Shown: in pieces, positions 9,323-19,356 of the stretch | Position numbering within the stretch: the first letter of the stretch is position 1 | Layout: every line of letters begins with the position of its first letter | Origin: JBDWFY01 sp965275915 | GTDB taxonomy: Bacteria; Pseudomonadota; Alphaproteobacteria; Rhizobiales; Stappiaceae | DNA: 64,000 nt | Reading direction: 5' to 3' | NCBI GenBank assembly: GCA_965275915.1 | Contig: CBDHYI010000006.1 | Coordinates: 248,001-312,000, forward strand | Notes under the pieces: generated by a model | Databases searched by the model: none | The model's input: the letters and a program-made list of their open reading frames with translations, nothing else | Told to the model about the DNA's origin: nothing | Translations under genes and position numbers: made by a program

Positions 9323-11527
9323 ATGCCCGGTCGCAACAACGGTTTTTTGCGTGAAATCGAGGCTCACCGGTTGCGGGATCTGCGTGGTGCGATCGCTTGC
9401 CGCTTCCTGCAGGAACAGGAATTCGGACGCTTTTTTCCCGCTAGTATCTGCCTCTTTGCTTTTGGCATTGTGAGTTATTTTGCCATTCCGTTTGAACCCG
9501 CACTTTGGGTCCTGGTCGGCATTTCTGCCCTGCTCGCCGCAGGGGCCACGCTTGAAAGCAGATTTGGCAGGGGCTGGCCGATACTTCTTGCCGTTTTTTG
9601 TTTTGCGGCCGGATTTACAACCGCAAAAATTCGGACAGAGTTGGTGGCAGCTCCGAAGCTGCTTCGGCCTATGAGTGCTGAAGTCACCGGTCGGATTGCT
9701 GCGGTGGAGTGGCGACAGAAAGATCTCCGACTGACCGTTTCCGTCGAACGTATGACCCCTGTACCGGAGGAGGGTGTGCCGGAGAAGGTGCGCATTTCTG
9801 TACGTGGACAAGGGGATAAGGAACTGAAAGCCGGAAACCGCATTGTTTTTTCCGCCCGGCTGTTTCCGCCCAGCGGCGCGATCCTTCCCGCGGGATACGA
9901 TTTCTCACGGCGCGCCTACTTCCGGTCAATCGGAGCAACGGGTTTCAGTTTCGGCGTTCCGGATTTGATTGCCGACGAGGATCCGCCGGGCATTTTCGAC
10001 CGGATTGTCCATTCGCTGCAACAGTTCCGTCATGACCTTGCCCGCCATATCGTAGAGACCGTTTCCAGCGGGGCAGGGGGTATTGCGGCAGCGCTGATTA
10101 CCGGGGACCGTACCTTCGTGTCGGAGAAAGACACGGAGGCTCTGCGTGATGCCGGTCTTTCGCATGTTCTTGCAATTTCGGGTATGCATATGGCCCTCTT
10201 TGCCGGCACCGTCTTTTTTGCGTTCCGCTGGATGGCGGCTTTTCTGGGGGGAGGGCTGTCTTATCCCATAAAGAGCTGGGCTGCCATCGCCGCGCTTTTC
10301 AGTGCAACGGGCTATCTCATTCTCTCCGGCGCAAGCATTCCCACGCAACGGGCTTACATCATGACACTGATCGTGCTCGTGGGAGTGATAGCCGGTCGAC
10401 CCGCTCTTACGATGCGCTCGGTCGCGCTCGCAGCACTATTCATTCTGGTTTTGATGCCGGAGTCTGTACTTGAACCCGGTTTCCAGATGTCCTTCATGGC
10501 TGTCGCGGCACTTATTGCCGTTTACGAATCGATCAGGAACAGCCGGACAAACAAATATGGCCGCGTTGGCGTTTTCGGATCGGTCATGCGCTGGAAACCG
10601 GTGCGGTTCGTCGGCGCATTGCTTTTAACGTCGTTGATCGCGTCTCTTGCGACCGCACCGTTCGCCATATTTCATTTTCACCGCATAGCGCCACTGGGAC
10701 TTCTGGCGAACCTGGCAGCTATGCCGATTGTCTCAACGATTGTGATGCCGAGTGCCGTTCTCTCATTGCTTCTGCTGCCCTTCGGTCTTGAGGCGTTTCC
10801 GCTCTGGATCATGGCAACAGGGATTGAGCAGATGGTGGAGATTGCGCACAAGGTTCAGTCGGTCACAGGGGAGGCCGGTCATGTTTCCAAATTTCCGCCG
10901 CTCAGTCTGTTCCTGATCACATTCGGTCTTTTGTGGCTCTGTGTCTGGCAGAGCGCAATTCGCCTCGCCGGGCTGTTGTTTATCTTGCCTGTAGTGTCTT
11001 TGGCCGGCAAGGAAGTTCCACCGGACATCATTGTTTCTGATCAGGGAACGATGATTGCGGCCAGATCCACAGACGGTTTGATGCTGGTCGGGACTCGAAG
11101 GACGCAGAATTTCGTTGCGGAAAACTGGCTGTCTGCTCATGGCATCTCCGACTCCCTGGCCGCGCGCCGCATGACGGCCGAACAACGTCTGTGTGATCGG
11201 ATGGCCTGCATCCTGTTCGCTCATGACAAAGCGGGACAGAGGACAATTGTTCTGTCTCAGATAAAGAAGCCAGAGGCCTTTGGCGAAGACTGCGGGCGTG
11301 TCGATGTAATTATTACGGATTTGCGGGCGCCAGGAAGTTGTGCTGAGCGGGGTGCAATTGTTCTGGACAAGGCATTCTGGCAAACGCACGGCGCCACCTA
11401 CCTGACCTATCGCACTAACGAAAAGCTGTCAGAGACAAGCAGTATCGACGCATTGTTTCATCGGCGCAGCGCGTATAAAGGGCCTCTGCGTCCCTGGCAG
11501 CCCGGTTACATTGCAAATCCTGAATAA
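9323..11527 (+). CDS. comEC: ComEC/Rec2 family DNA internalisation protein
   Basis: A polytopic inner-membrane protein of the family that forms the channel for single-stranded DNA in natural transformation. After an N-terminal region with two membrane segments comes the OB-like DUF4131 domain (about RPMSAEVTGRIAAVEWRQKD to GYDFSRRAYF), then the competence domain with GIAAALITGDRTFVSEKDTEALRDAGLSHVLAISGMHMALFAG and many transmembrane helices. The C-terminal domain is in the place of the usual metallo-beta-lactamase domain but shows no HxHxDH motif. The start is uncertain: ATG at 9323 (MPGRNNGFL) gives 734 aa; a TTG at 9236 would add 29 residues. Confidence 0.88.
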   Translation: MPGRNNGFLREIEAHRLRDLRGAIACRFLQEQEFGRFFPASICLFAFGIVSYFAIPFEPALWVLVGISALLAAGATLESRFGRGWPILLAVFCFAAGFTTAKIRTELVAAPKLLRPMSAEVTGRIAAVEWRQKDLRLTVSVERMTPVPEEGVPEKVRISVRGQGDKELKAGNRIVFSARLFPPSGAILPAGYDFSRRAYFRSIGATGFSFGVPDLIADEDPPGIFDRIVHSLQQFRHDLARHIVETVSSGAGGIAAALITGDRTFVSEKDTEALRDAGLSHVLAISGMHMALFAGTVFFAFRWMAAFLGGGLSYPIKSWAAIAALFSATGYLILSGASIPTQRAYIMTLIVLVGVIAGRPALTMRSVALAALFILVLMPESVLEPGFQMSFMAVAALIAVYESIRNSRTNKYGRVGVFGSVMRWKPVRFVGALLLTSLIASLATAPFAIFHFHRIAPLGLLANLAAMPIVSTIVMPSAVLSLLLLPFGLEAFPLWIMATGIEQMVEIAHKVQSVTGEAGHVSKFPPLSLFLITFGLLWLCVWQSAIRLAGLLFILPVVSLAGKEVPPDIIVSDQGTMIAARSTDGLMLVGTRRTQNFVAENWLSAHGISDSLAARRMTAEQRLCDRMACILFAHDKAGQRTIVLSQIKKPEAFGEDCGRVDVIITDLRAPGSCAERGAIVLDKAFWQTHGATYLTYRTNEKLSETSSIDALFHRRSAYKGPLRPWQPGYIANPE

Positions 11528-11589
11528 CAGCAGCCTCAATATAAAGCGACGTTAAAGCTGTCGCCTGATCCTCATATGGGAAAGGACGT

Positions 11590-12306
11590 TCAGTACCGGC
11601 GGAAGAGGCCGACCAGTTTGCCTTGAATATTCACACGATCCGGACCGAAAATGCGGGTCTCGTACGCTGGATTGGCGGCTTCAAGCGCAATGGATGCGCC
11701 CTTTTTTCGAATCCGTTTCAAGGTCGCTTCTTCGTCGTCCACGAGGGCGACCACGATTTCACCATTGTCAGCCGAGTTGGTTTTGCGAATTAAAACCGTG
11801 TCGCCGTCAAGGATGCCGGCCTCAATCATCGAGTCCCCCCGGATTTCAAGCGCATAATGTTCGCCTCCGGCCAGCATATCCTGCGGCACGGTGATTGAGT
11901 GACTGTGAGTCTGAATGGCTTCAATGGGAACACCGGCAGCGATGCGCCCCATGACGGGAATGGAAACAATATCGTTGTTCGCTGGCGGTTCTGCTGCTTT
12001 TGGTTTTGAAACAGGAGTCTTCCCAAGCGTCCCCTCGATGACCGACGGTTCAAATTTCCGGGCGCGCGGATTTGCAAGACCGGGTGCGATAGAGTCCGGA
12101 AGGCGGATCACTTCCAGAGCCCGGGCTCGATTGGGCAACCGTCGAATAAAGCCCCGTTCTTCCAGAGCCGAAATCAGACGGTGAATTCCGGATTTGGACC
12201 GAAGGTCCAGCGCATCCTTCATTTCATCGAACGACGGCGGGACACCGGCTTCCTTCAGACGTTCGTGGATGAACATCAGCAGCTCATATTGTTTGCGTGT
12301 CAGCAT
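11590..12306 (-). CDS. lexA: LexA repressor
   Basis: SOS repressor and self-cleaving S24 peptidase. The 238-aa protein (MLTRKQYELLMFIHERLKEAG) has an N-terminal winged helix (DALDLRSKSGIHRLISALEERGFI), a linker, the Ala-Gly cleavage site in MGRIAAGVPIE, the catalytic serine in EIRGDSMIEAG, and the catalytic lysine in EEATLKRI. I chose the ATG at 12306 because it gives the family N-terminus; an in-frame start at 12339 would add 11 residues. A LexA box lies 54 bases upstream, so the gene is expected to be autoregulated. Confidence 0.97.
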   Translation of the reverse strand: MLTRKQYELLMFIHERLKEAGVPPSFDEMKDALDLRSKSGIHRLISALEERGFIRRLPNRARALEVIRLPDSIAPGLANPRARKFEPSVIEGTLGKTPVSKPKAAEPPANNDIVSIPVMGRIAAGVPIEAIQTHSHSITVPQDMLAGGEHYALEIRGDSMIEAGILDGDTVLIRKTNSADNGEIVVALVDDEEATLKRIRKKGASIALEAANPAYETRIFGPDRVNIQGKLVGLFRRY

Positions 12307-12359
12307 ATCGAATAATCCCGCTCCAGGCAGATTGGACAAACCACGAACATAAGGTACAT

Positions 12360-12374
12360 GTTCTATTTGTGTTC
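12360..12374. promoter_or_regulatory. LexA (SOS) box upstream of lexA
   Basis: GTTC, seven bases (TATTTGT), GTTC: an exact match to the alphaproteobacterial LexA operator, a direct repeat with that spacing. It sits upstream of lexA in the 220-bp spacer between lexA and moeA. No matching box was seen in front of the prophage genes. Confidence 0.85.
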
Positions 12375-12526
12375 TGCAAGTGTTTAAGGATTGGTTACTA
12401 TTTGTGTCGAATTGCCGATTATTTACGGCGGCATGGAGGAAATGCGTTCATCGGTTTGAGCCGGAATGGCCATCCAAGGCCCGGCAGCCGGCGTGAGTCG
12501 GCATCTCGTTGGTTGATCCAACATAC

Positions 12527-13729
12527 CTAGAGGCGAATGATAGGAACACTTGCTCCCGCCGGTACGTCTTCGGCAAACGGCGCCCGGATAATGAGGCAGG
12601 AGGCTGCCGACATCAGGGCGAGCATGGACGAATCCTGCTTTGGGAAACTGCGGGCTGTCAGTTCTCCGTTCTGGCCGGTGCCCAGTTGCGCACGCAGGTA
12701 ATCCTGCCGTTTGTCATTGGCCGGAAGCGGTGTGGTTGTGATTGCCGTGTCCACGGTCTGGCTGATGTCCTGATCCAGCAAACGAAGGAGGAGAGGTTTC
12801 AGGAACAACAGCGAGCAGACCAGTGATGAAACCGGGTTGCCGGGCAGGCCCAGAACGCGGGTTCCGCCCAGATGGCCAAACATGAGCGGTTTCCCCGGAC
12901 GCATCGCGATGCGCCAGAATTTCAGGTCCATTCCTTTGTCGCCCAGCACGGATTGAACGAGGTCATGATCGCCGACAGAAGCGCCGCCCAATGTCACCAG
13001 AATATCCATTTTCTCGGTGACGGCCCTGGCGACTTTCTCACCGATATCGGTTGGATTATCTTTGGCAATCCCGAGATAAGTCGCTTCTCCGCCAACTTTC
13101 TCGACAAAGGCGGCAACCCCGAAATGGTTGGAGGCAACAATCTCGTCCGGGCCCGGCTCGGTGCCGGGTGGCACCAACTCATCGCCCGTGGCAAGAATGC
13201 CTACCTTGGGCTTTCTGAAAACCGGCAGGGCGGGGTGGTTCATGGCAGCTGCGAGCGACAGGTCGCGGAAATTCAGCTGTTTTCCTCTCGACAGGAGAAT
13301 TTCACCTTTGGAGAAATCAAGCCCGGCGGGTCTGACATAAAGACCGGAAGAGACGGGCGAGAGAGCCGTTACAATGTCTACATCTCGCTCGGCATTCTCT
13401 TGTATCAGGATCGCGTCGGCCCCTTCGGGGACCGGCGCACCGGTAAATATGCGGACGGTCTCTCCGGCTGCCACAGTTCCTTCAAACCCATGTCCGGCTG
13501 GAGCTTCTCCGATCACGGTCAGCTGCGCCGGTGGATTGCCAATGTCCTCTGCGCGTACCGCATATCCGTCCATGGCCGAGGCAGGGAAGGGGGGCTGTGT
13601 CCTCAGAGATGCGACATCTTCTGACAGGTAACGATCCTTCGCGCTATCGAGCGGCACCTGTTCGGATTGGAGCGGCACGACACCGTCAAGAAGTCTTTCG
13701 AGCGCTTCCTCAACAGAGATCAAACCCAT
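12527..13729 (-). CDS. moeA: Molybdopterin molybdenumtransferase MoeA
   Basis: MoeA inserts molybdate into adenylylated molybdopterin to complete the molybdenum cofactor. The 400-aa protein starts MGLISVEEALERLLDGV and has the PPFPASAMDGYAVRAEDI segment, the MoCF-like domain with LATGDELVPPGTEPGPDEIVASN and LVTLGGASVGDHDLV, and the C-terminal beta domain. Its ATG overlaps the moaC TGA by one base (TGATG), which indicates translational coupling. The upstream in-frame start at 13756 is rejected for that reason. Confidence 0.95.
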   Translation of the reverse strand: MGLISVEEALERLLDGVVPLQSEQVPLDSAKDRYLSEDVASLRTQPPFPASAMDGYAVRAEDIGNPPAQLTVIGEAPAGHGFEGTVAAGETVRIFTGAPVPEGADAILIQENAERDVDIVTALSPVSSGLYVRPAGLDFSKGEILLSRGKQLNFRDLSLAAAMNHPALPVFRKPKVGILATGDELVPPGTEPGPDEIVASNHFGVAAFVEKVGGEATYLGIAKDNPTDIGEKVARAVTEKMDILVTLGGASVGDHDLVQSVLGDKGMDLKFWRIAMRPGKPLMFGHLGGTRVLGLPGNPVSSLVCSLLFLKPLLLRLLDQDISQTVDTAITTTPLPANDKRQDYLRAQLGTGQNGELTARSFPKQDSSMLALMSAASCLIIRAPFAEDVPAGASVPIIRL

Positions 13730-14226
13730 CAACGGTTCTCCATATCGGCCGTCCAACTTCCGGACTGCCCACCTGATTTCTCAAGAACCCGGATCTGTTC
13801 GATGATCATTCCCCGATCGACCGCCTTGGCCATGTCATAGATCGTCAGGCATGTCACGGACACGGCTGTCAAAGCTTCCATTTCCACGCCGGTCTGGCCG
13901 GCCAGTTTGGTAAAGGCGCGCACCTTCAAGCCGGGAAGAGAATCGTCCGCTTCGATTTCAACAGACACTTTTGACAGCGCCAGCGGGTGGCACAGAGGTA
14001 TAAGTTCGTGGGTTCGCTTGGCGGCCATAATGCCGGCAAGTCGTGCTGTGCCGATCACGTCGCCCTTTTTGGCATTGCCTGACTGGATAAGCGCCAGTGT
14101 TTCTGCACTCATGCGCACGTGTCCGCACGCCAGCGCTGTTCTGGCCGTAACCGGTTTTCCGGAAACGTCGACCATATTGGCTGAGCCGGTCCGGTCAAGA
14201 TGCGTCAGTTCTTTTCCTGTTGCCAT
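13729..14226 (-). CDS. moaC: Cyclic pyranopterin monophosphate synthase MoaC
   Basis: MoaC, with MoaA, converts GTP to cyclic pyranopterin monophosphate in molybdenum cofactor synthesis. The 165-aa product has MVDVSGKPVTARTALA, the substrate-binding HELIPLCHPL motif and GVEMEALTAVSVTCLTIYDMAKA with the conserved Glu-Met-Glu block and catalytic-region Asp-Met-x-Lys. It lies downstream of trpC and one base overlaps moeA, the typical trpDC-moaC-moeA-lexA order of rhizobia. Confidence 0.96.
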   Translation of the reverse strand: MATGKELTHLDRTGSANMVDVSGKPVTARTALACGHVRMSAETLALIQSGNAKKGDVIGTARLAGIMAAKRTHELIPLCHPLALSKVSVEIEADDSLPGLKVRAFTKLAGQTGVEMEALTAVSVTCLTIYDMAKAVDRGMIIEQIRVLEKSGGQSGSWTADMENR

Positions 14227-14293
14227 ATTCCATTCCGGGCAATGTCTCAGAGTTTTGTTTCGCCGCGTGCGGTCCCGTGTGCAGGGACTTTGA

Positions 14294-15106
14294 TCAGCCG
14301 GCCTCGGCTGCTTGGGGGCGGCCCAGCAGGTGGCGTGTTGCCTCTGCTACGTCGTCCTGCCGCATCAGACTTTCGCCGACAAGAAAGCTACGAACATTGA
14401 CCTGTGACAAACGCTGCAAATCCGCACGGGTAAATATGCCGGACTCTCCGACAACAATCCGGTCTTCAGGCACCAGCGGTGCCAGTCTTTCGCTTGTTTC
14501 CAACGTCGTTTCGAATGTTTTCAGGTTGCGGTTGTTTATCCCAAGGAGCGGCGACTGAAGACGCAGAGCCCGATCCAGTTCTTCTTCATCATGAACCTCA
14601 AGCAAAACACTCATGCTCAGATCCAGCGCGGTATCCTCCAGGGCCATTGCCATGTCATCTGAAACGGCTGCCATGATGATCAGGATGCAGTCCGCGTTCC
14701 ACGAGCGGGCTTCATAAACCTGATAGGGATCGAACATGAAGTCTTTGCGCAATGCCGGCAGCGACGTTGCAGCCCGTGCTTTGGTCAGGAAGTCGGGTGC
14801 GCCCTGAAAAGACGGGCTGTCTGTGAGAACAGAAAGACAATCCGCACCGCCCGCTTCATAGGATCTGGCGAGTGCAGGCGGGTCGAAATCGGCGCGGATC
14901 AGCCCTTTTGAGGGGCTTGCTTTCTTGACTTCCGCAATCAGGGCAAACGCGCCGGAGGCAATACGGCCAGCAAGTGCTGCATTAAAATCCCGCACAGGAT
15001 CGGCATCCCGTGCCCGCGCCCTGATATCAGCCTCGGAAATCGCATCTTTTGCGGCGGCAATCTCGGTGCGTTTATAGGCCTCAATTTTCTTCAGAATATC
15101 AGCCAT
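14294..15106 (-). CDS. trpC: Indole-3-glycerol phosphate synthase
   Basis: TrpC closes the ring of carboxyphenylamino-deoxyribulose phosphate to indole-3-glycerol phosphate. The 270-aa TIM barrel begins MADILKKIEAYKRTEIAAAK; conserved blocks are FALIAEVKKASPSKGLIRADFDP (catalytic lysines), LPALRKDFMFDPYQVYEARSWNADCILII and LLGINNRNLKTFETTLETS, ending with VGESGIF. The start at 15106 lies three bases after the trpD stop; a preceding ATG at 15109 is equally possible and adds one methionine. Confidence 0.96.
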   Translation of the reverse strand: MADILKKIEAYKRTEIAAAKDAISEADIRARARDADPVRDFNAALAGRIASGAFALIAEVKKASPSKGLIRADFDPPALARSYEAGGADCLSVLTDSPSFQGAPDFLTKARAATSLPALRKDFMFDPYQVYEARSWNADCILIIMAAVSDDMAMALEDTALDLSMSVLLEVHDEEELDRALRLQSPLLGINNRNLKTFETTLETSERLAPLVPEDRIVVGESGIFTRADLQRLSQVNVRSFLVGESLMRQDDVAEATRHLLGRPQAAEAG

Positions 15107-15109
15107 CAT

Positions 15110-16123
15110 TTATCCATTTGAAATTGCTACGAGTTTTTCAAGATGGCTGCGAGCTGCTCCGGTGTCTATTGCATGAGCGGCCCGCGCGACGCCATCGACG
15201 AGCGTATCGGCTTTGCCCGCGACGATCAGCGTTGCCCCGGCATTCATGAGCACGATATCCCGATAGGCATTGACTGCGCCGTCAAGAATTTCCCTTAACG
15301 CAGCGGCGTTTTCTTCCGCTTCACCGCCTTTCAGGTCCTTTGGATCGGCGATCGCAAGACCGACATCCTCAGGTGATATTTCAAATGTTCGAACCGTGCC
15401 GCCCTTCAGCTCCGCGACTTTTGTCGGCCCTGTGGTGGTGATTTCGTCAAGGCCGTCACTGCCGTGCACGACCCAGAGATGCTCGGAGCCAAGGTCGTTC
15501 AAAACATGGGCGATCGGCTCGACCCAGCGCTCGGCGAACACGCCGATCATTTGACGGCGAACCCCGGCCGGGTTGGACAGCGGCCCAAGCAGATTGAAAA
15601 TCGTCCGTGTTCCCAGTTCCTGGCGGGGCGGTCCGACGTACCGCATCGCCGAATGGTGTGCCGGAGCAAACATGAACCCCAGTCCGGCTTCATTGATGCA
15701 TCTGGAAATGACATCGGGGCTTGCGTCAATATTGACGCCCAGAGCTTTGAGTGCGTCTGCCGCTCCGCTCTTTGAAGACAGATTCCGGTTGCCGTGTTTT
15801 GCCACCGGCACGCCGCAGCCGGCAACCACGAACGCCGCGCAGGTGGAAATATTATAAGTTCCCTGGCCGTCGCCACCCGTTCCAACAACATCGACAGCGC
15901 CGTCGGGCGCTTCAACCCTTGTCATTTTCGACCGCATGGTTTCCACCGCGCCGGCAATCTCGGTCACCGCCTCGCCCCGGACCCTGAGCGCCATTAGAAA
16001 ACCACCGATCTGTGCCGGCGTCGCTTCTCCGGACATGATGATATCAAATGCCGCCCGAGCCTCTGCTTTGCTCAGAGCGTCGCCATCCGCCGCTTTAGCG
16101 ATATAGGCTTTAAGATTACTCAT
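15110..16123 (-). CDS. trpD: Anthranilate phosphoribosyltransferase
   Basis: TrpD joins anthranilate to PRPP. The 337-aa product has the phosphoribosyl-binding glycine loop VVGTGGDGQGTYNISTCAAFVVAG, KHGNRNLSSKSGAADALKALGVN and the anthranilate-site region PAHHSAMRYVGPPRQELGTRTIFNLLGPLSNPAG. It heads a trpD-trpC-moaC-moeA transcription unit with very short spacers, downstream of the ppiD homologue on the same strand. Confidence 0.96.
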   Translation of the reverse strand: MSNLKAYIAKAADGDALSKAEARAAFDIIMSGEATPAQIGGFLMALRVRGEAVTEIAGAVETMRSKMTRVEAPDGAVDVVGTGGDGQGTYNISTCAAFVVAGCGVPVAKHGNRNLSSKSGAADALKALGVNIDASPDVISRCINEAGLGFMFAPAHHSAMRYVGPPRQELGTRTIFNLLGPLSNPAGVRRQMIGVFAERWVEPIAHVLNDLGSEHLWVVHGSDGLDEITTTGPTKVAELKGGTVRTFEISPEDVGLAIADPKDLKGGEAEENAAALREILDGAVNAYRDIVLMNAGATLIVAGKADTLVDGVARAAHAIDTGAARSHLEKLVAISNG

Positions 16124-16180
16124 TGGGCGGAGATCTCCCGTTAGGCCGCCGGAAAAAGAGTGTGAACCTGAAGAGGGCGG

Positions 16181-18088
16181 TCACATTCTGTTGTGGTAGG
16201 GGCCCTCGTTCAATCCAAGAACGTAACCCAGAACCTGCTGATTGACACTGAAACCGAGTTCGGTCTCGATCGTCTGAATATACTGATTGAGCAGCGACTG
16301 TTGCACGGTTCCGTCAAGGCGTATCTTTGTCTGTTCAACGACCTGATTGGACGGATCCAGGTTCGGTTCCGAAACAGAGACGATTTGCAGGATGACCTGA
16401 TTACCATCGCTGCCCAAAGTACTCGTAGTGCTTCCCTCCGGGCCGGAAAAAGCGGCCGCAATTGCAGCCTGGGATAAGTCTGCCTGTCCGGAGCTGCGCG
16501 AGAAAGGTTCCGTAGTCCGGGCTTCGGTACCCAGCCCGACGGCAACCATCTCGATAATATCTCCCTGCTCGAGCCGCTCCCGGGTTTTGTCGGCCAGTTC
16601 TTTCAGGGACTTGGCCTTTTCCGCGGCGATCCAATCCTGCGTTACCCGCTCTTTGACTTCGTCAAGCGTGCGGTCGCGCGCCGCAATAACTTCAGCCACT
16701 TCAAACCAGACGAAGCCGCGCAGTCCGACCTGGAGCGGATCGTTCTCAATCCCGACATCGCTGTCAAACGCTTCGGAAACCATCTCTGCTTTTTCCGGCA
16801 AGTCAACGGAATTGCCGTCCAGATCATTGCCCTGTTGGGAGACGGGTGCCGGTTTTGCCAAAGTCAGATCGAAGCGTTCAGCCACTTCAGCCAGAGTCGC
16901 GCCACCGGCGCGAGCGTCTTCGATTTCGTCATGGAGATCGAGCACCTCCTGGCGGGCTCTATCGGTTGCGATGTCCTGCTTGATCGCTGCTTTTACCTCG
17001 TCAAATGGCGTTTTGGCCTCTGCCTGAATTTCAGTGACACTGATAATGACCGGTCCAAATCGGCCGTCGATCACCTCGCTCACACCGGGCTCGGTCATCG
17101 CAAAAGCAGCCTCGTCAACTGCGTTGTCGATCAGTTTGCCTTGCTCCATAAGACCGAGACTGGCATCCTCGGCGGTGATGTTTCGTTCAGCCAGAATGTC
17201 GGCAAAGCTGGTCCCGGACTTTATTTTGTCACTTGCCGCCTGCGCGCTCGCCGTATCAGGAAAAACGATCTGTGAAATGAGCCGTTTCTCCGGTGTGATG
17301 TAGCGATTGTTGACCGCATCATAGTCCTGTCGGGCCTCTTCGTCCGTCACCTCATCCGGGTTTGCCAGAATGTCCGGATCAAGAAGAAGATAGTCCAACC
17401 GCCTGAACTCCGGCGCGGCATAGGTCGATTTGTTTGCATCAAAATAGGCCGTCAGAGCTTCCTGGTCCGGGGCTGCCGGGTCGTCGACCATATCGGGAGA
17501 CAGGGTCAGAAATCGAACGACGCGCTGCTGGAACTGATACTGATTGGTGGCGTCGAGAAAGACCTGTGGTGCTGTAATGCCTCCGGCCAGGCCATTTGCC
17601 ACCTGAACGCGTTCGGCCTGATTGCGGCGCTGTTCGATGAACTGATCTTCCGTCATGCGGACGTTGAAAAGATATTGCTGCAACGTATCCCGGTCGAAGG
17701 TTCCCGTCAGGCCTCGAAATGCCGGATCGCTCTGGATGATTCTGGCGAGTTCCTGATCGGAAATGCCGACATTCATGGTACGGGCAACATCAGTCAAAGC
17801 CGCATCCCCCGCGAGCCGTCCCAGCACCTGGTTCGGCAGACCGACGGCAGCGCCCTCCGCTGGCGTCAGCGCACGTCCCAGCCGCTGGCCAAGCTGACGG
17901 AGTTCACGGTTGTAGGCGGCCTGAAATTCCTGTGCCGTAATGTCCGTGTTGCCGACACGGGCAACACTGTTCGCATTGCCGTCGTTGAACACGTCAGCCA
18001 CGCCCCAGATCGCAAAACTGAATACCAGAAGCGCGATGAATAACTTAGCGACCCATGTTCCGGTGCCTTTGCGCAATGCATCAAGCAT
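16181..18088 (-). CDS. ppiD: PpiD-like membrane-anchored peptidyl-prolyl isomerase
   Basis: A 635-aa periplasmic folding factor of the SurA/PpiD type. The N-terminus MLDALRKGTGTWVAKLFIALLVFSFAIWGVADV holds one membrane anchor, followed by a SurA-N-like helical domain (SVARVGNTDITAQEFQAAYNREL), a parvulin-type domain in the middle (about TPEKRLISQIVFPDTASAQAA onward) and a second helical region. The parvulin domain is diverged, as is usual for PpiD, so it may act mainly as a chaperone. Position upstream of trpD and divergent from tpiA is the standard rhizobial context. Confidence 0.9.
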   Translation of the reverse strand: MLDALRKGTGTWVAKLFIALLVFSFAIWGVADVFNDGNANSVARVGNTDITAQEFQAAYNRELRQLGQRLGRALTPAEGAAVGLPNQVLGRLAGDAALTDVARTMNVGISDQELARIIQSDPAFRGLTGTFDRDTLQQYLFNVRMTEDQFIEQRRNQAERVQVANGLAGGITAPQVFLDATNQYQFQQRVVRFLTLSPDMVDDPAAPDQEALTAYFDANKSTYAAPEFRRLDYLLLDPDILANPDEVTDEEARQDYDAVNNRYITPEKRLISQIVFPDTASAQAASDKIKSGTSFADILAERNITAEDASLGLMEQGKLIDNAVDEAAFAMTEPGVSEVIDGRFGPVIISVTEIQAEAKTPFDEVKAAIKQDIATDRARQEVLDLHDEIEDARAGGATLAEVAERFDLTLAKPAPVSQQGNDLDGNSVDLPEKAEMVSEAFDSDVGIENDPLQVGLRGFVWFEVAEVIAARDRTLDEVKERVTQDWIAAEKAKSLKELADKTRERLEQGDIIEMVAVGLGTEARTTEPFSRSSGQADLSQAAIAAAFSGPEGSTTSTLGSDGNQVILQIVSVSEPNLDPSNQVVEQTKIRLDGTVQQSLLNQYIQTIETELGFSVNQQVLGYVLGLNEGPYHNRM

Positions 18089-18368
18089 ATGTCATTCCTG
18101 TTGATCGAATGGTTCGAACGTCTTTTTGTCTTGGCGCGAGATAATAGTGACCCTTTTCCAGCCGGGCAAGGTGAAGTCACTGGTCGCAAATCGTGATTTC
18201 TGGTAGAGCGAATCTCAACCGGGCGCAAGCACCTGAATGATCGGTAAAATCGCTGCCGTTCAAGACACTGTTACAAACGGGTGCTGCGGCCTACGAGACT
18301 GCTCAATCGGTGGCAAGTCGTTTATGGAAATGTGGCCGGCTGGCCAAACAAGATGAAGGGACATCGAA

Positions 18369-19124
18369 ATGTCGGCAGATATCAAACCAATCGTTGCCGG
18401 AAACTGGAAAATGAACGGCCTCAGGCAGAGCGCCGATCAGTTTGAGGCGATCTGCAGCGGTGCGGGCGATGTCGCAGCTCATGTCGATCTTATGATATGT
18501 CCGCCGGCGACCCTCATCAGCCTGTTTTCCAAGGCGGCTGCGGACACGTCCGTCAACGTGGGTGCGCAAGACTGCCATACGGCGGAGGCTGGTGCCCATA
18601 CCGGCGATCTCTCCGCCGTGATGCTGAAGGATGCGGGCGCTGCGGCGGTGATTGTGGGGCATTCCGAGCGCCGTGCGGATCATGGCGAAGGCGATGCTTT
18701 GATCAATGAAAAAGCCAGGGCGGCCTGGGCAGCCGGGCTGTCCACGATCATTTGTGTCGGCGAGACAGAGGCTGAGCGCAAATCGGGTAAGGAGCTTGAA
18801 ATTGTAAAAGAACAGCTTGCCGGTTCCGTCCCGGACGGGGCTGATCCGGAAGACACGATCATTGCCTATGAACCGGTTTGGGCAATCGGCACCGGTCTGA
18901 CACCGACACCGGGTGATGTAGAGACGATGCACACCTTCATAAGACGGGAAATGACCGGCCGCTTTGGTGCGAAAGGAACCGGGTTTCGACTGCTTTACGG
19001 TGGATCTGTCAAACCAGCCAATGCGGCGGAGCTGATGGTGGTCCCGGATGTCAACGGTGCCCTGGTGGGCGGTGCCAGCTTGAGAGCTGCGGATTTTCTT
19101 GGAATTGCGGGCGTCTATGCCTAA
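18369..19124 (+). CDS. tpiA: Triosephosphate isomerase
   Basis: Interconverts dihydroxyacetone phosphate and glyceraldehyde 3-phosphate. The 251-aa barrel has the N-terminal IVAGNWKMNGL (substrate lysine), catalytic histidine in VIVGHSERRADHGE, catalytic glutamate in YEPVWAIGTGLTPT, and the phosphate-binding LLYGGSVKPANAAELM and GALVGGASL. The 280-base spacer from the divergent ppiD homologue must contain both promoters. Confidence 0.97.
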   Translation: MSADIKPIVAGNWKMNGLRQSADQFEAICSGAGDVAAHVDLMICPPATLISLFSKAAADTSVNVGAQDCHTAEAGAHTGDLSAVMLKDAGAAAVIVGHSERRADHGEGDALINEKARAAWAAGLSTIICVGETEAERKSGKELEIVKEQLAGSVPDGADPEDTIIAYEPVWAIGTGLTPTPGDVETMHTFIRREMTGRFGAKGTGFRLLYGGSVKPANAAELMVVPDVNGALVGGASLRAADFLGIAGVYA

Positions 19125-19356
19125 TTAAAGGGAAGGTTGGTTTTCTATGAAAACTGTTTCGGCCTGAAAGGGTGGAAAGCCGGCAACGGATCGTGTAGAA
19201 CGCTTCCAACATCACAGCGACCTCCCGCCCTTCATTTGCGTGGTCTTGCGGGAAGGCGTTATGAAATCAACGGCTTAAAGCGCGATTGTGCCCCTCATGC
19301 AATGTGGGTTCGATGGCGTATTTTGCAGCAAGATCGACAAGGCGTTCGTCTGAACA